Assembly: GCA_963709875.1 (NCBI GenBank)
Contig: CAVPYB010000003.1
Span: forward strand, 1 to 64,000
Source of the DNA: JAQBDA01 sp963709875
GTDB taxonomy: Bacteria > Chloroflexota > Anaerolineae > Anaerolineales > UBA4823
Direction of reading: 5' to 3'
Length of the DNA: 64,000 nt
The notes beneath the pieces were generated by a model. The model saw nothing but the letters and a program-made list of their open reading frames with translations, was not told the origin of the DNA and made no database searches. Within the stretch, counting starts at the first letter, position 1, and each line of letters opens with the position of its first letter. Both the position numbers and the translations under genes were made by a program. Shown in pieces: positions 38,117 through 47,532 of the stretch.

Positions 38117-38722
38117 ATGAAGACTGGAGTCTTCGGCGGTACGTTCGACCCACCCCATATCGCCCATCTGGTGCTGGCAGCAGAAGCCACGCAGCAGCTG
38201 GAACTCGACCGTGTGTTGTGGGTGCTCACACCTCATCCGCCTCATAAACCTGATAAGCCAATAACCAATATCGAACTGCGCCTGCTTCTGCTTGAAGCCG
38301 CCTTAGCAGACCAGCCATTCTTCGAGCTATCTCGTGTTGATATCGACCGCCCCGCGCCGCATTATGCCGTGGATACAATGCTGCTGTTGAGGGAAGTCTA
38401 CCCTGAGGATAGACTGATCTATCTGATGGGAGGCGACTCGCTCAAGGAGCTGCCGGACTGGCATCGGCCTGAGGAGTTTATCACGCAGTGCGACGGGCTG
38501 GGTGTGATGCTGCGACCGGGAGCGGTGATCGATATCCCCAGGCTGGAGCAAGAGCTGCCTGGTATTGCAGAGAAAGTGCGTTTCATCGGGACGCCGCTGC
38601 TGGAGATCTCGTCCAGCGATATACGCAAGCGAATAGCCAAAAGAGGGCACTTCCGCTATTTCATTCCGGAGCGGGTCCACCAGATCATTCAGCAGCACGA
38701 GCTATATACCGATCTATCCTAA
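38117..38722 (+). CDS. nadD: Nicotinate-nucleotide adenylyltransferase
   Basis: A 201-residue enzyme that joins ATP to nicotinate mononucleotide to form deamido-NAD. It shows the nucleotidyltransferase start GVFGGTFDPPHIAHLVLAAE with the HxGH-like HIAH, the NMN-binding stretch PHKPDKPITNIELRLLLLEA, and the end LLEISSSDIRKRIAKRGHFR with ISSSxIR. The length is normal. It follows obg and probably shares its transcript. An ISL3 element begins 115 bp downstream. Confidence 0.95.
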   Translation: MKTGVFGGTFDPPHIAHLVLAAEATQQLELDRVLWVLTPHPPHKPDKPITNIELRLLLLEAALADQPFFELSRVDIDRPAPHYAVDTMLLLREVYPEDRLIYLMGGDSLKELPDWHRPEEFITQCDGLGVMLRPGAVIDIPRLEQELPGIAEKVRFIGTPLLEISSSDIRKRIAKRGHFRYFIPERVHQIIQQHELYTDLS

Positions 38723-38829
38723 ACGCTCGAGCGCGTGAGCTAATATGAATCCATTGAGCCATACATGCGTAATTCGATGGCTGTGTAAGAGATATTGGGT
38801 TCTGGCTTGCTTGGATCTCTCCGTTTTTG

Positions 38830-38837
38830 TCCTTTAG
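38830..38837. repeat. Target-site duplication of the ISL3 element (left)
   Basis: TCCTTTAG at 38830-38837 is repeated exactly at 40208-40215 on the other side of the element. Eight bp is the usual ISL3 duplication. Confidence 0.93.
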
Positions 38838-40207
38838 GGTTCATTGGGAGAAGCCGTGGTACCCCCCAGATATGGGGGGTAAAATAGTGCAAAAATGATC
38901 GCATAGGTGGATGACCTCGATGAAAAAAGCACAAGTCATGGTACCGTTGGATATTCCCGATGTACGGGTATTGAGCACCGAAATCAACAAAGTTGGCGAT
39001 TTGATCATCACGATCGAGAGCGTCAAAGAAGGGGCGATCTGCCGCCAGTGTGGGCGCGAGATCCGCAAGCGTCATGGGTATGATGAATGGACGATCATCC
39101 GCCACTTGCCGGTCTTTGGGCGGCCGAGCTATCTGCGCTATCGGCCCCGGCGCTACCAATGCATGGAATGTGAGGGACATCCGACAACGACGGAGCAACT
39201 GAGTTGGCGAGAGCGCAACAGTCCGCATAGTATGGTCTTTGATGATCACCTGCTGCTGCAGCTGGTCAATGCGACGGTGGAAGACGTGAGCCGCAAGGAA
39301 GGTGTGGCCTATGATTGCGTATTGGGTGTGTTGGAGCGGCGGATCAGCGCAAGTGTGGATTGGGGGCAATACACTTCCTTGGGGGTGATCGGGCTGGACG
39401 AAATTGCGCTCAAGAAAGGCCACCGCAACTATGTGACGATTGTGACGGCGCGCCTGGCGGAAGGTCGAGTGGTGATCCTGGCGGTATTGCCAGATCGCCA
39501 GAAGGAAACCGTCGTCGAATTCCTGCGTTCCATTCCACAACGCTTGAAAGAGAGCATCCATACCGTGTGTTGTGACATGTACGAAGGCTTTTGCGAAGCA
39601 GTGCGGGAAGAGTTGAGCCACGTGCAGATTGTGATTGATCGTTTCCATGTCGCCCGATCTTACCGAGATGGTCTGAACGACCTGCGTAAACAAGAGTTGG
39701 GACGATTGAAGAAGGAGCTTCCAGACGTCAAGTACAAGCAGTTGAAGGGCAGTATGTGGGCCTTGCGCAAGAAGTCCGCGGATCTGACCCCCGAAGAAAG
39801 ACGCACCCTCAGGCTTCTTTTCCGCTACTCGCCTGAATTGAAGCAGGCCTACGATTTGCAGCAGCAATTGACAGACATCTTTGACCAGCACCTCTCCCCT
39901 GCCAGCGCCAAAACCAGGATCCGAGCCTGGATCAAACGCGTCGCCAAGAGTGGGCTGCGCTGCTTTGATAAGTTCATCAACACCCTCGGCCGGTGGTGGC
40001 AGGAAATCATCAACTATTTCGTCAACCGTGACAATAGCGGCTTTGTTGAAGGTCTGAACAACAAACTCAAGGTGCTCAAACGGCGCTGCTATGGTTTGTT
40101 CAACCTGAAGCATCTTTTTCAACGCATTTTCCTCGATCTGGAAGGTTATCGCCTGTTTGCAGGTGCACCACCATATCTGGCCGAATCACGGTAACTCCCA
40201 ATGAGCC
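38838..40207 (+). mobile_element. ISL3-family insertion sequence
   Basis: A 1370-bp element with terminal inverted repeats beginning GGTTCATTGGGAG at 38838 and, complementary from 40207, GGCTCATTGGGAG; similarity continues through AAGCCGTGGT and TTACCGTGAT. It holds one transposase gene. Exact 8-bp duplications flank it. A perfect ACCCCCC/GGGGGGT hairpin (38861-38880) lies inside the left end ahead of the gene. The insertion sits upstream of the small gene at 40259 and has moved that gene's original upstream region away. Confidence 0.95.
38911..40194 (+). CDS. ISL3-family transposase
   Basis: A 427-residue intact transposase. The N-terminal zinc ribbon is CRQCGREIRKRHGYDE with a second pair in YQCMECEGHP; a helix-turn-helix follows (QLVNATVEDVSRKEGVAYDC). 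The DDE domain has GVIGLDEIALKKGHRNYVTI (first Asp), VCCDMYEGFCEAVREEL (second Asp) and, near the end, NSGFVEGLNNKLKVLKRRCY with the catalytic Glu. This is the standard ISL3 layout. It is probably functional. Confidence 0.95.
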   Translation: MTSMKKAQVMVPLDIPDVRVLSTEINKVGDLIITIESVKEGAICRQCGREIRKRHGYDEWTIIRHLPVFGRPSYLRYRPRRYQCMECEGHPTTTEQLSWRERNSPHSMVFDDHLLLQLVNATVEDVSRKEGVAYDCVLGVLERRISASVDWGQYTSLGVIGLDEIALKKGHRNYVTIVTARLAEGRVVILAVLPDRQKETVVEFLRSIPQRLKESIHTVCCDMYEGFCEAVREELSHVQIVIDRFHVARSYRDGLNDLRKQELGRLKKELPDVKYKQLKGSMWALRKKSADLTPEERRTLRLLFRYSPELKQAYDLQQQLTDIFDQHLSPASAKTRIRAWIKRVAKSGLRCFDKFINTLGRWWQEIINYFVNRDNSGFVEGLNNKLKVLKRRCYGLFNLKHLFQRIFLDLEGYRLFAGAPPYLAESR

Positions 40208-40215
40208 TCCTTTAG
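40208..40215. repeat. Target-site duplication of the ISL3 element (right)
   Basis: TCCTTTAG, identical to 38830-38837. Removing the element and one copy rejoins the nadD downstream sequence to the region just upstream of the 40259 gene. Confidence 0.93.
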
Positions 40216-40258
40216 ACCGTGTTAAAATAACCGCTATCCCCCTATAAGGAGCCATACA

Positions 40259-40504
40259 ATGATTGCGGCAATCGCTATGTCTGATTTATCGAATATGTCT
40301 GGTGGAATACTCTCAGAGGGAATACCGACCTTTCACGAAGTCCCGACTCTCCCTGGATGGCAGGCATTGCTGCTGCTGATCCTCCTGGTTGCGATCCTTG
40401 TTATCGCTTTATACTGGAATACGCAGGCATATCAGGCACCGGAGATCGGTGGTGGTCATGGGGCTTCGTACGAAGCAGAAGGAGACCCTCACTCCGCGCA
40501 TTAA
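40259..40504 (+). CDS. Small single-pass membrane protein
   Basis: An 81-residue protein behind AAGGAGCCATACA. One strong membrane helix (WQALLLLILLVAILVIALYW) lies at about 36-55, followed by a short His/Glu/Gly-rich tail (ENDING GDPHSAH). There is no cleavable signal. The C-terminal tail has four His residues that could bind metal, though the arrangement is not a known motif. It starts 70 bp before the histidine kinase gene and may share its transcript. No family recognised. Confidence 0.7.
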   Translation: MIAAIAMSDLSNMSGGILSEGIPTFHEVPTLPGWQALLLLILLVAILVIALYWNTQAYQAPEIGGGHGASYEAEGDPHSAH

Positions 40505-40574
40505 CACAGTTTTCTTTTAGTGGGATGAAGTAAATGCCGGTCGCATATAGCGGTGTCGTAACCCGGAGGGTGGT

Positions 40575-43500
40575 ATGGTTAACGCTCAGGCTGCGGACAA
40601 GCGTGAAATCAGAGTTGACGAATTGCTGCAAGATCAAATGAAGACGGGTATTAACCAGTTTGGCGATATTCAGTCGTCGCTGATCGAGCGCGCCAATGAC
40701 GGGGTCGCAATTATCCAGGATGATCTGCTGGTCTATGCAAACTCGCAGTTGGGGGCATTGCTTGGCTATCCAGTCCCAGAGCTTCTGAATACAGAATTTA
40801 CCCGCTATATCCATCCCGATGAACTCGCGCGAGTGGTGAACATCTACACACGCCGGTTGGCAGGGCAGGATGTCCCGCAAGTGTACGAAACGGCGATCCT
40901 GAACGGCGAGGGTCAGAAAATTGAAGTAGAGGTCAACGCCGGGATCATCAGCTACACCGGTCGCCCGGCTGATTTCGTCTTCGTGCGCGATATCTCCCAT
41001 CGTAAACAGGTTGAAGATGCTCTGCGAAGCAGCGAGGAGCATTTCCGTACGCTGGTCGAAAACCTGTCCGATATGGTGTTTATTATCGACGAGCAGACGC
41101 GTGTCAAATATGAGACACCCTCTGTCTCCAGGGCACTTGGCTATCCTCCCGGCTACTTCATTGGAAAAAAAGGAACTGAATTCATCCATCCGGACGATAT
41201 GGAGGCAGTTCTAAATGATCTTGATGAAGTCGTTCGGGGGGAGAATTCTTCTATACCATCCGAATTTCGTATGCTGTCAGCTTCCGGCGAGTGGGTCCCG
41301 GTAGAGGCAGTCGGCAGCAACCGTCTGGCTGTTGCGACCGTGCAGGGACTTGTGATTACCGTGCGCACGATATCTGCTCGCAAACAAGCCGAAGAAGAAT
41401 TGACCCGTTTGATGGAGCACAACCAGCGCATCGTGCTCAACGTCAACGATGGCATCATCCTGCAGGACCCGGATGGCGTTATCACCTTTACCAACCCAGC
41501 CGCGGCCAGAATCCTCGGATATGAGTATGGGGAGCTGGAGGGCAAGCACTGGACGGATATCATTCCAAAGGACGAACACTCGAAGGTCAGGTCGGCACAT
41601 AAGCGGCGCGGCAAAGGTGTGTCTGACAGCTACGAGCTGCAGATGATTTGCAAAGATCAGCGCCGCATCACTGCCTGGGTCAATGGAATCTCTCTGCTAG
41701 AGCTGGACGGATTCTCCGGGACGATGGCGGTCTTCAGCGATATCACCGAGCGAAAGCTCACCGAGCTGCGCATGCAGCGCCTACTCGAGCAGCAGATCGC
41801 AGTCAACCGCCTGGCTCTAAACCTGGGCAACCTGACCGAGCATGACCAAATATTCAGCACCACAGGGGAAATGGTGAAGTCATTAATGGATGCGGATGCC
41901 TTCGTCATCACCCTGTACGATGCGAGAAAACAGTCTGTCCGGAGTGGGTACACCCGCGCATTCGGGGAAGTCTTCCAGGCGGAGGATTTGCCGGAATTTT
42001 CACTTGGTGAGGCAGGGCATCACATCCAGCGAACGGTGCTGACAACCGGTGAGCACCTGACCATCAGTAATTATGCCCAATTCCTGCAAGAACACCCTCA
42101 TCCGAAGGAACTGTTAGAACAGGTATCGCCAGGTCACCGCCACCTGCTGAAGTTAATCGAGATCTATACACGTTCTTTGCTGGCAGTACCGATGAAGGTT
42201 GGCGGGGAGACGATCGGCGTTGTGATGGTGCACAGCCGCCAGGCGGATGCCTACAAACCAGAGGATACCGAGCTGCTTCTGGCACTGGCAAATATATCGG
42301 CGGTTGCCATTCAGAATGCCAGCCTGCTGGAGCAAGCTCGCCAATCTGCCAGGCAGATCGAACAGATCATGCAGACCGTCCCTGAAGGGATGCTGCTGCT
42401 GGACGATGACCACCGGGTTGTGACTGTAAATTTGGCTGCAGAGAGCTATCTGGAAGAGCTGGCCGGTTATTCCGATGACGGTAAGCTTTCACGATTGGGT
42501 GATAAAAATCTAGAATCTTTCCTTCTGCAGCAGCCGGGTGGCATCTGGCATGAAGTGAATGCCGGCAAACATACCTATGAAGTCGATTCCAGACCGATAT
42601 TAGGGGGCCCAGCACAGACCGGTTGGGTGCTTGTGATCCGGGATGTCACTCAGGAGCGGGAAACCAGCCGCCGCATCCAACAGCAGGACCGGTTGGCGAC
42701 GGTAGGACAGCTTGCCGCCGGAATTGCCCATGATTTCAACAATATCATGTCCACTATCGTACTGTACGCACAGATGTCGAACCAGTCTCCCTGGGTCTCC
42801 AGCAGGGACCGGGAGCGCATGTCGACGATCTACCACCAGGCGATGCACGCTACCGAGCTGATCCGCCAGATCCTGGATTTCAGCCGGCGGTCGGTCCTCG
42901 AGCGGCAGCCGCTCTCCCTGCGCCCGCTGATCAAAGAGCAAGTGCGCATGTTCAACCGCACGCTGGCAGAGAATATCAGCATCGAGGTGGAAGGGATGGC
43001 CAAACGCTGTGTGGTCAACGCCGACCCTACCCGCATCCAGCAGGTGCTGATGAACCTGGCGCTGAACGCCCGGGATGCAATGCCGGATGGCGGTACCCTG
43101 ATCATCGGGCTGGACCTGATCGAGGTCGAAGAGGGCGTTACTCCCCTTCCGGAGATGTCCCCAGGATCCTGGGTGCAGTTAACCATGAGCGATACAGGTA
43201 TCGGTATCAAAGAGGATTCACTGCCGCATATCTTCGAGCCGTTTTATACGACCAAGGGCATTGGCGAGGGCACAGGACTGGGACTGGCACAGGTTTATGG
43301 AATCGTCACCCAGCATAATGGCTATATCGACGTAAAATCAACCCCTGGCAGTGGGACTACCTTCACCATTTACCTGCCTGCCCTGCCAAAGGATCTCTCC
43401 AACCTGCCGGACCTGGATACCGGTCCGCTGGTCAGAGGGCGAGAAGAGACGATCCTGGTGGTAGAGGACAGCCCATTCACCCGCCAGGCGCTGGTTGACA

Positions 43501-43811
43501 GCCTGGAATTACTCAACTACCGCACACTAACCGCTTCGAATGGCCGGGAAGCAATGGACATATTAAGCAGCCTCAGCGATCAAGTCGATTTGGTCGTTAG
43601 TGATGTAATCATGCCGGAGATGAGTGGCTTGGCGCTGGTGCGTGAGATCATCGACAACGAGCTTGATATTCGCATCATCCTACTGACCGGACATTTCCCC
43701 GGCAAGGAGATCGAAACCCTGCGCAACCGCGGGCTGGTTGAGGTGATCGAGAAACCTCCCAACCTGGAGAAGCTATCCGAAGTAGTGGGCAGGATGCTGG
43801 CCAATAGCTGA
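40575..43811 (+). CDS. Hybrid histidine kinase with PAS, GAF and receiver domains
   Basis: A 1078-residue soluble signalling protein. In order: PAS domains at about 35-155, 155-285 and 285-410, a GAF domain at about 415-585, a further PAS at about 590-705, HisKA with phospho-His at about 718 (LAAGIAHDFNNIMSTIVLYA), an ATP-binding domain (DTGIGIKEDSLPHIFEPFYT, then GTGLGLAQVYGIV) and a C-terminal receiver with phospho-Asp near 1009 (VDLVVSDVIMPEMSGLALVR). There are no membrane helices, so it senses an internal signal. No cognate output regulator gene adjoins it. The receiver at the C-terminus suggests a phosphorelay or autoregulation. Confidence 0.92.
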   Translation: MVNAQAADKREIRVDELLQDQMKTGINQFGDIQSSLIERANDGVAIIQDDLLVYANSQLGALLGYPVPELLNTEFTRYIHPDELARVVNIYTRRLAGQDVPQVYETAILNGEGQKIEVEVNAGIISYTGRPADFVFVRDISHRKQVEDALRSSEEHFRTLVENLSDMVFIIDEQTRVKYETPSVSRALGYPPGYFIGKKGTEFIHPDDMEAVLNDLDEVVRGENSSIPSEFRMLSASGEWVPVEAVGSNRLAVATVQGLVITVRTISARKQAEEELTRLMEHNQRIVLNVNDGIILQDPDGVITFTNPAAARILGYEYGELEGKHWTDIIPKDEHSKVRSAHKRRGKGVSDSYELQMICKDQRRITAWVNGISLLELDGFSGTMAVFSDITERKLTELRMQRLLEQQIAVNRLALNLGNLTEHDQIFSTTGEMVKSLMDADAFVITLYDARKQSVRSGYTRAFGEVFQAEDLPEFSLGEAGHHIQRTVLTTGEHLTISNYAQFLQEHPHPKELLEQVSPGHRHLLKLIEIYTRSLLAVPMKVGGETIGVVMVHSRQADAYKPEDTELLLALANISAVAIQNASLLEQARQSARQIEQIMQTVPEGMLLLDDDHRVVTVNLAAESYLEELAGYSDDGKLSRLGDKNLESFLLQQPGGIWHEVNAGKHTYEVDSRPILGGPAQTGWVLVIRDVTQERETSRRIQQQDRLATVGQLAAGIAHDFNNIMSTIVLYAQMSNQSPWVSSRDRERMSTIYHQAMHATELIRQILDFSRRSVLERQPLSLRPLIKEQVRMFNRTLAENISIEVEGMAKRCVVNADPTRIQQVLMNLALNARDAMPDGGTLIIGLDLIEVEEGVTPLPEMSPGSWVQLTMSDTGIGIKEDSLPHIFEPFYTTKGIGEGTGLGLAQVYGIVTQHNGYIDVKSTPGSGTTFTIYLPALPKDLSNLPDLDTGPLVRGREETILVVEDSPFTRQALVDSLELLNYRTLTASNGREAMDILSSLSDQVDLVVSDVIMPEMSGLALVREIIDNELDIRIILLTGHFPGKEIETLRNRGLVEVIEKPPNLEKLSEVVGRMLANS

Positions 43812-43917
43812 TATCTCGGGCTATTTAAGGACTATTAACCGAATATTAACCCCGCGGGCAGTAGAAATTTCCAGAAATTATGTTATAAATTAATCAGAAT
43901 CTTACAATTCTGAAAGG

Positions 43918-43955
43918 GGTTTTCGCGCCTGGAGTGAACACTGGGCGAAAAACCA
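43918..43955. promoter_or_regulatory. Leader hairpin upstream of the 5'-nucleotidase gene
   Basis: GGTTTTCGC and GCGAAAAACC can pair around a 17-base loop, 140 bp ahead of the start at 44097. It may end the kinase transcript or act in the leader of the next gene. No riboswitch consensus was recognised. Confidence 0.4.
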
Positions 43956-44096
43956 TAATTAGAACTGCAAAGGAGGGTGCATAGAATAGGATACCAGTTC
44001 TTTTCTCACATGCTGTATCGCGCACGAAAATATTATTTCCATCCGGATAACACTTCAATCGAGTATAAACGTTCGCTGTTTAAAGGAGATGATCAA

Positions 44097-45938
44097 ATGA
44101 AGGGACGGATAACCCGAGCAACCATTTTGATTGTGATCTTAGCCCTCGTGCTGCCGCTTTTTGTCGGCCCGAGTACAGTCTCGGCGCGCAGCTTCAAGCC
44201 AAAGGTCCATTTCTGGCTGACCATCCTGCACAATAACGATGGTGAATCACAGGTGATCGACGCTGGCTCAGGTCTGGAGGACTTCGGTGGGGCGGCGCGC
44301 TTCAGGACCCTGGTCAAGAAGCTCAAATGGCACGCCTTGACCGGCCCGTGGACACACCGAGGCGCCAAGCGCGGCGTGATCATGGTGTCCTCAGGGGATA
44401 ACTTCCTGGCTGGACCAGAGTTTGCCGCCAGCCTGGCCAATGGCGTCCCCTACTACGATGCAATCGCCATGCGTCTTATCGGCTATGACGCAATCAACTT
44501 GGGAAACCACGACTTCGACTTCGGTCCGGACGTGCTGGCGAATTTCCTGGACAGCTTCGGCTTTCGAGGTCCACCGCCTTATGTATCTGCCAACCTGGAC
44601 TTCAGCGGTGAGCCGAGACTGCAGGCGTATGTTGACGAGGGTGTGATCGTGGCATCGACTATCATCCGCGAGCGGGGTGAGGAAATCGGCGTGATCGGTC
44701 TCGAAACCCCCAACCTGCCGTTCATCTCATCGCCGCGCAATGTCGTCGTCGATCCCAACCTGGTGGAGATCGTCCAGGAGCAGATCGATATCCTGGAAGC
44801 CGAGGGTGTGGGTATCATCGTCCTCTCCTCTCACTTGCAGAGCATTGCGAACGAGCTCGACCTTGTGTCACAGGTCGAAGGCCTGGATGTGGTTATCGCC
44901 GGCGGCGGAGATGAGCTGCTGGCTAACCCGGACGATGTGCTGATCCCCGGTGACGATGCCTTCGTGTTTGGTGCATATCCCCAGGTGGCAGCCGATCTCA
45001 ACGGAGACTCTGTGCCGGTAGTAACCACTTCCGGCGAGTACCGCTATGTCGGTCAGCTGGTGGTCGGATTCGACCGCCACGGCAATGTTCTTCAGATCCA
45101 TGAAGAGCGCTCCGGTCCGAAACGGGTTGCCACGGATGATTGCAACGGCACGCTGCCTTGCGATGATACAGTATTCCCAGATCCCTTCATGCAGTATTTT
45201 GTAGTGAATCCTGTTGAAGAATACGTCGCCGAACTAGCGAATATTATTGTAGGGGTCAGTGAGGTGGATCTTGAAGGACGGCGGGCTCCTGGTGTTCGCA
45301 CCCAAGAGACCAACGAGGGGAATCTGATCGCAGATTCGCTGTTCTGGTATGCGGATCAGGTAGCAGCGATTTATGGCGTCAATCCTCCGGACGTTGCTTT
45401 GCAGAACGGTGGAGGCATCCGCAACAATACGCTTATCCCAGCCGGCAACATCACAGAGCTGGATACGTTCAGCATGGTTCCATTCCCGAACTTCGTATCG
45501 TTGCTGGAAAATATCCCGCGCGACCAGTTCAAGGAGATCATGGAGAATGCCGTATCCCGGGTTGAGTTCTCTGACGGCAGGTTCGCCCAAATATCCGGGT
45601 TTAGTATGGTCTATGATCCAACCGGTACCGCTCAGATACTGGACCTAGATGGCAATGTGGTCACCCCAGGAACTCGCGTTGTCGATCTCACGCTCGCCGA
45701 TGGCACCTCGATCGTTTCTGGAGGTGCTGTGGTCGCGGGACCAGGGATCAATATCGCGACGATCGATTTCCTCGCTCGGGGTGGGGACCAGTACCCGTAC
45801 CGAGGCGCTCCATTTACATCACTGGGTGCCTCCTACCAGCAGGCGCTGAGCAGCTATATTCAAAGCTCAGCAGGGCTGGGAGGGACAATCACCGCTGCAC
45901 AATACCCAGAAGGAGGTGAAGGGCGTATTACGCCATAG
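44097..45938 (+). CDS. Secreted 5'-nucleotidase / metallophosphatase
   Basis: A 613-residue protein from ATG 44097, which has TAAAGGAGATGATCAA upstream; the longer frame from 43977 does not. A signal peptide (ATILIVILALVLPLFVGPST) is followed by the metallophosphatase domain with LTILHNNDGESQVIDAG, GDNFLAGPEF, INLGNHDFDFGPDVL and IVLSSHLQS binding two metals. The C-terminal 5'-nucleotidase domain shows VALQNGGGIRNNTLIPAGNI and FPNFVSLLENIPRDQFKEIM. These enzymes hydrolyse extracellular nucleotides or UDP-sugars to release phosphate and nucleoside. No anchor is visible at the end, so it is probably released. The endonuclease/phosphatase gene that follows is also secreted, which suggests joint nucleic-acid scavenging. 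Confidence 0.92.
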   Translation: MKGRITRATILIVILALVLPLFVGPSTVSARSFKPKVHFWLTILHNNDGESQVIDAGSGLEDFGGAARFRTLVKKLKWHALTGPWTHRGAKRGVIMVSSGDNFLAGPEFAASLANGVPYYDAIAMRLIGYDAINLGNHDFDFGPDVLANFLDSFGFRGPPPYVSANLDFSGEPRLQAYVDEGVIVASTIIRERGEEIGVIGLETPNLPFISSPRNVVVDPNLVEIVQEQIDILEAEGVGIIVLSSHLQSIANELDLVSQVEGLDVVIAGGGDELLANPDDVLIPGDDAFVFGAYPQVAADLNGDSVPVVTTSGEYRYVGQLVVGFDRHGNVLQIHEERSGPKRVATDDCNGTLPCDDTVFPDPFMQYFVVNPVEEYVAELANIIVGVSEVDLEGRRAPGVRTQETNEGNLIADSLFWYADQVAAIYGVNPPDVALQNGGGIRNNTLIPAGNITELDTFSMVPFPNFVSLLENIPRDQFKEIMENAVSRVEFSDGRFAQISGFSMVYDPTGTAQILDLDGNVVTPGTRVVDLTLADGTSIVSGGAVVAGPGINIATIDFLARGGDQYPYRGAPFTSLGASYQQALSSYIQSSAGLGGTITAAQYPEGGEGRITP

Positions 45939-45982
45939 TGGAATAGCCTTGACGGAACGTACGTACACCCATTCGGGTGTTT

Positions 45983-46043
45983 GTAAGGGTAATTCAGTTG
46001 ATGGAACCTCCCTTCGGGGGCGAGGGTGCCCGCGGAGGGAGGA
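45983..46043 (+). terminator. Intergenic hairpins after the 5'-nucleotidase gene
   Basis: A short ACACCC-ATTC-GGGTGT hairpin is followed by a CCTCCC/GGGAGG stem enclosing a GC-rich loop. There is no T tract. The second stem lies close to the ribosome site of the next gene, so it could also affect that gene's translation. Confidence 0.4.
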
Positions 46044-46073
46044 CATTAATAACTAATCTTACTGGAGGAAACA

Positions 46074-47312
46074 ATGTCACGCAAGAATAATCTTATCCGT
46101 AAAATTATGTTCGTGATCGTCCTGCTGCTGCTCCTGGCGCTGATCGCGCCTAGTGCACTAGCAGCTTCCCCGGCAAAAGGCGGACCGACACCGGTGCGCT
46201 TTGCCACCTTCAATGCCTCGCTGAACCGCTTCAATGCCGGAGATTTGGCGACCGAGCTGGCGTCTCCGGGCAGCCCCCAGCCGGGTGCTGTTGCTGAGAT
46301 CATCCAGCGTACCAGACCGGACGTGCTGCTGATCAACGAGTTCGATTACGACCCTGCCGCTTTGGTCAATTTCCAGACCAACTACCTGTCGGTAGCGCAT
46401 GGGAGCGCGGCACCGATCTATTACCCCTACTCCTACATCGCACCGTCCAACACGGGTATCCCCTCCGGCTTCGATCTCGACAACAACGGAAGCGTGGGTG
46501 GTCCAAACGATGCCTTTGGTTTCGGTTTCTTCCCAGGGCAATATGGCATGGCGGTCTATTCGATGTTCCCGATAGACTACGATAAAATCCGCACCTTCCA
46601 GCTCTTCCTGTGGAAGGATATGCCGGGAGCGCTGCTGCCAGACGACCCGAACACCCCAGAGCCGGCGGATTGGTATTCACCTGCCGAGCTGGATGTCTTC
46701 CGGCTATCCTCCAAGAGCCACTGGGATGTGCCGGTCCAGATCGGGGGAAAGGTGGTCCATTTCCTGACCAGCCACCCGACGCCGCCTGTCTTTGATGGGC
46801 CGGAGGATCGGAATGGGACGCGCAATAACGACGAGATCCGCTTCTGGGCCGACTATGTCATACCTTCCCGCAGCGGGTATATCTACGATGACGAAGGGAA
46901 TTACGGCGGACTGGCACCCGGAGCGATGTTCGTAATCGCTGGCGACCAGAACTCCGACCCCCTGGACGGTGACAGCATACCCGGTTCGATCCAGCAGCTG
47001 ATTGAGCATCCGCTGGTCAACACCAGGGTCACACCGTCCAGCGAGGGAGCAGTCCAGCAGTCAGCGCTGCAGGGTGGCGCGAATGCGACACATCTCAGCG
47101 ATCCGGCTTACGACACGGCAGATTTTTCAGATACTGCACCGGGCAACCTGCGCGCAGACTATGTGCTGCCGCGCAAGAACCTGCGCATCCTGGATGCGGG
47201 AGTCTTCTGGCCGCTCAACACAGACCCGCTGTTCTCGCTGGTGGGTACTTTCCCGTTCCCCAGCTCGGATCACCGCCTGGTGTGGATCGATGTAAGAGTG
47301 CCAAGCTATTAG
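46074..47312 (+). CDS. Secreted endonuclease/exonuclease/phosphatase family protein
   Basis: A 412-residue protein behind CTGGAGGAAACA. A signal peptide (MFVIVLLLLLALIAPSALAA) precedes the EEP fold: RFATFNASLNRFNAGDL at the start, RPDVLLINEFDYDP with the metal-binding Glu, FLTSHPTPPVFDGPEDRNGT, FVIAGDQNSDPLDGDS with the catalytic Asp-x-Asn, and the terminal PSSDHRLVWIDV His. These are the DNase I-like catalytic landmarks. Substrates may be DNA, sugar phosphates or lipid phosphates. Its place directly after a 5'-nucleotidase favours use of extracellular nucleic acid as a phosphate or nucleoside source, an inference only. Confidence 0.88.
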   Translation: MSRKNNLIRKIMFVIVLLLLLALIAPSALAASPAKGGPTPVRFATFNASLNRFNAGDLATELASPGSPQPGAVAEIIQRTRPDVLLINEFDYDPAALVNFQTNYLSVAHGSAAPIYYPYSYIAPSNTGIPSGFDLDNNGSVGGPNDAFGFGFFPGQYGMAVYSMFPIDYDKIRTFQLFLWKDMPGALLPDDPNTPEPADWYSPAELDVFRLSSKSHWDVPVQIGGKVVHFLTSHPTPPVFDGPEDRNGTRNNDEIRFWADYVIPSRSGYIYDDEGNYGGLAPGAMFVIAGDQNSDPLDGDSIPGSIQQLIEHPLVNTRVTPSSEGAVQQSALQGGANATHLSDPAYDTADFSDTAPGNLRADYVLPRKNLRILDAGVFWPLNTDPLFSLVGTFPFPSSDHRLVWIDVRVPSY

Positions 47313-47380
47313 GAATACACTCGATCAATTGAGCTGACCCGCACAGGGGCAGCTCGTATATTACCGATCTGCTGATTTCC

Positions 47381-47423
47381 TATCCCCCTTCTCCTACTGT
47401 CAATGACCAGGAGAAGGGGGATA
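47381..47423. terminator. 15-bp perfect hairpin
   Basis: TATCCCCCTTCTCCT (47381-47395) pairs perfectly with AGGAGAAGGGGGATA (47409-47423) around a 13-base loop. It lies 70 bp after the endonuclease/phosphatase gene and probably ends its transcript although it lacks a T tract. Confidence 0.65.
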
Positions 47424-47532
47424 TGTACTATAATGTGGGATAGGGATGAGTTGATCAGGCAATAAGAGAGAAGATAATTGGCGTGGGGGTGTTCAAGGCT
47501 AATTACAGGTACCATTTGAAGGAGGCTATCGA

